A stretch of 8,033 nt of DNA from Pseudomonadota bacterium (GTDB lineage Bacteria > Pseudomonadota > Gammaproteobacteria > Steroidobacterales > Steroidobacteraceae). The stretch lies in contig JAKBCE010000107.1 of NCBI GenBank assembly GCA_021808195.1, positions 1 through 8,033 on the forward strand, given 5' to 3'. Below are positions 7,000-8,033 of this stretch, piece by piece. The translations under genes and the position numbers were made by a program. The notes below the pieces were generated by a model, which saw only the letters and a program-made list of their open reading frames with translations, ran no database searches and was not told where the DNA came from. Positions within the stretch are counted from its first letter, which is position 1. Every line of letters starts with the position of its first letter.

Positions 7000-7010
7000 A
7001 CCAGGAGCAA
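6982..7010 (-). promoter_or_regulatory. Sigma70-like promoter of the GntR-ABC operon, predicted leaderless start
   Basis: On the - strand TTGCTC (7010-7005) and TATAGT (6987-6982) are separated by 17 bp, and the -10 is preceded by TGG, an extended -10 element. The -10 matches the consensus TATAAT at 5 of 6 positions; the -35 is weak (TTG only). Seven bases separate the -10 from the ATG at 6974, so transcription should start at or within a base or two of the start codon. Confidence 0.65.
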
Positions 7011-7070
7011 TTCCCTGCGGACCGAGTATATCGTCGTGATGTTGCCCGCCCGTGACCCTCGCGCTGCGCG

Positions 7071-7089
7071 GCGATTGGATTACAATCGC
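7071..7089 (+). promoter_or_regulatory. Candidate -10 region of the SPFH gene within an inverted repeat
   Basis: GCGATTG (7071-7077) and CAATCGC (7083-7089) are perfect 7-bp inverted repeats with a 5-bp centre. A -10-like TACAAT (7081-7086) overlaps the right arm. No good -35 hexamer lies 16-18 bp upstream, so an activator may be needed, or the true promoter may be elsewhere in the 222-bp divergent gap. The predicted 5' leader to 7222 would be about 130 nt. Confidence 0.35.
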
Positions 7090-7209
7090 ACCGGCGCTGC
7101 CGACAGGACCGCGGATACAGCCGGACGCACGACGACCCAACACAAGAACACCGCGCGGTGCGCAGCGGATCTCTACGGCACGCTTCCCACCGACACCACC
7201 TCACAGAAC

Positions 7210-7214
7210 AGGAG
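7210..7214 (+). promoter_or_regulatory. Ribosome binding site of the SPFH gene
   Basis: AGGAG at 7210-7214 sits 7 nt before the ATG at 7222, which is near-ideal spacing and fixes the start of the truncated last gene. Confidence 0.75.
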
Positions 7215-7221
7215 ACGGACG

Positions 7222-8033
7222 ATGGCCTTGACCCGACAGGTAGTCTCGACGCTCAATCCCGATGGCACGGACGTGATGGGACCGAACGTCCTCGCGTTCC
7301 ATTACCCGGACCAGAATCTGGTGTCGGGCAGCCTCCTCACCGTGGAGGCCAACCACTTCGCGGTGCTCAAGTCGCGCGGCGCGGTGCTCGGGGTGTATGA
7401 CACCGGCCAGTTTCCCATCCAGACGCCCGACAAACCGCTGCTCGGCAGCTTCGTCACCGGATTCTTCGGCGGCCAGTCACCCTGGCAGTACGAGGTCCTC
7501 TACGTCAATCGCGCCAAACTGCTGGTGCGCAGCGCGGGCCTGGCAACCTCGTCCGAAATGGCCGAGATGCAATACCAGGTCGAGTACTACGTGCACGTTG
7601 ACACCAAGGACGGCGCGCTGAAGCTCGTGACGCACATGCCGTTCGCCAAGCACTTCATCTCCACCGACGAAGTCGCGAGCTACGCAGGCCCCGTGGTCGA
7701 GCAGGCCATCAACCAGGTCGTGCAGGTCACGCCGATGGAGAAGATCAACGAGCACATCCACGAGATCGTCGAGCTCGTCAAGCAGCACCTGGCAGACTTC
7801 CTCGGGGTGTACGGCATCACGCTGAACGACGCCAAGGTACTGATCCTGCCGAAGGACGAGCGCATGCGCGAGCTGATCTCGCTGCGCGCCTTCGGCCTCT
7901 CCGAGCTCGATGCGGTGCGCTACTACGTGGCGCTGAAGATGGCCGAGAAGGGCCTGGTCTCGGCGCCGAACGCCGCCGTCGGCCAGCCGTTCTACATCGG
8001 CGGGACCACCATGGGCACCTTCCCCGTCGGCAA
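7222..8033 (+). CDS. SPFH/Band-7 domain protein, YdjI (COG4260)-like, 3' truncated
   Basis: The frame from ATG 7222 stays open to the window edge, giving 270 residues with the C-terminus missing. The N-terminal part, FHYPDQNLVSGSLLTVEANH (26-45) then GAVLGVYDTGQFPIQTPD (53-70), is typical of the SPFH subgroup with Bacillus YdjI, sometimes annotated as a virion-core-like protein. GGQSPWQYEVLYVNR (83-97) matches the family's central strand region. A helical stretch runs from about 150 to 195, followed by YGITLNDAKVLILP (197-210), the usual late SPFH strand. There is no signal peptide or transmembrane helix in the visible part, so membrane association, if any, would be peripheral. Family members often carry a C-terminal zinc ribbon and neighbour PspA-like genes in membrane-stress operons; neither can be checked here. 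The gene diverges from the GntR-ABC operon. Confidence 0.75.
   Translation, partial: MALTRQVVSTLNPDGTDVMGPNVLAFHYPDQNLVSGSLLTVEANHFAVLKSRGAVLGVYDTGQFPIQTPDKPLLGSFVTGFFGGQSPWQYEVLYVNRAKLLVRSAGLATSSEMAEMQYQVEYYVHVDTKDGALKLVTHMPFAKHFISTDEVASYAGPVVEQAINQVVQVTPMEKINEHIHEIVELVKQHLADFLGVYGITLNDAKVLILPKDERMRELISLRAFGLSELDAVRYYVALKMAEKGLVSAPNAAVGQPFYIGGTTMGTFPVG

Noticed and set aside
6975..7010. Longer GntR starts at 6998 or 7010
   Set aside because: The added residues would be encoded by the operator and promoter elements. The family's usual N-terminus starts near MDASLLTIQP.
6643..7143. 166-codon - strand open frame spanning the divergent intergenic region
   Set aside because: It is a frame-shifted shadow of the GntR gene with no domain similarity. 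The true GntR frame shows a complete winged helix.

Overview
The window is about two-thirds GC. Its gene content, with a DegS/AlgW-type periplasmic protease, a DevB-type 6-phosphogluconolactonase, a YtrA-type GntR/ABC operon and a signal-peptide M16 peptidase, suggests a gammaproteobacterium, perhaps a Xanthomonadales-like lineage. That placement is an inference from protein style, because no rRNA or other taxonomic marker is present.

Layout, left to right. (1) The + strand starts with the 3' part of a trypsin-like protease with one PDZ domain (1-584), followed by pgl (640-1350). (2) A perfect GC-rich hairpin (1360-1396) separates pgl from a convergent block on the - strand. Reading leftwards, that block is a GntR/YtrA-type repressor (6974-6591), an ABC ATPase (6587-5706), a 12-helix-like membrane protein (5709-4231) and, after a 159-bp gap, a secreted two-repeat M16 zinc peptidase (4071-1408). 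(3) Diverging from the GntR gene across a gap of about 220 bp, a + strand gene (7222 to the window end) encodes an SPFH/Band-7 protein resembling the YdjI (COG4260) group, truncated by the window edge.

The GntR, ATPase and membrane-protein genes are packed as one transcription unit (3-bp gap, then a 4-bp start/stop overlap). The clearest regulatory structure is a perfect 10-bp inverted repeat (6972-6999). It covers the -10 element of a sigma70-like promoter and ends on the start codon of the repressor gene, so the operon looks autorepressed and its mRNA is predicted to be leaderless. The membrane protein appears to be an internal duplication of two similar six-helix halves joined by a soluble linker.

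Several genes belong to families linked to envelope quality control or envelope stress (DegS/AlgW, YtrA-ABC, SPFH, exported M16). A shared role is only inferred from adjacency. No RNA gene, CRISPR array, insertion sequence or phage gene was recognised, and no intergenic stretch exceeds 300 bases.
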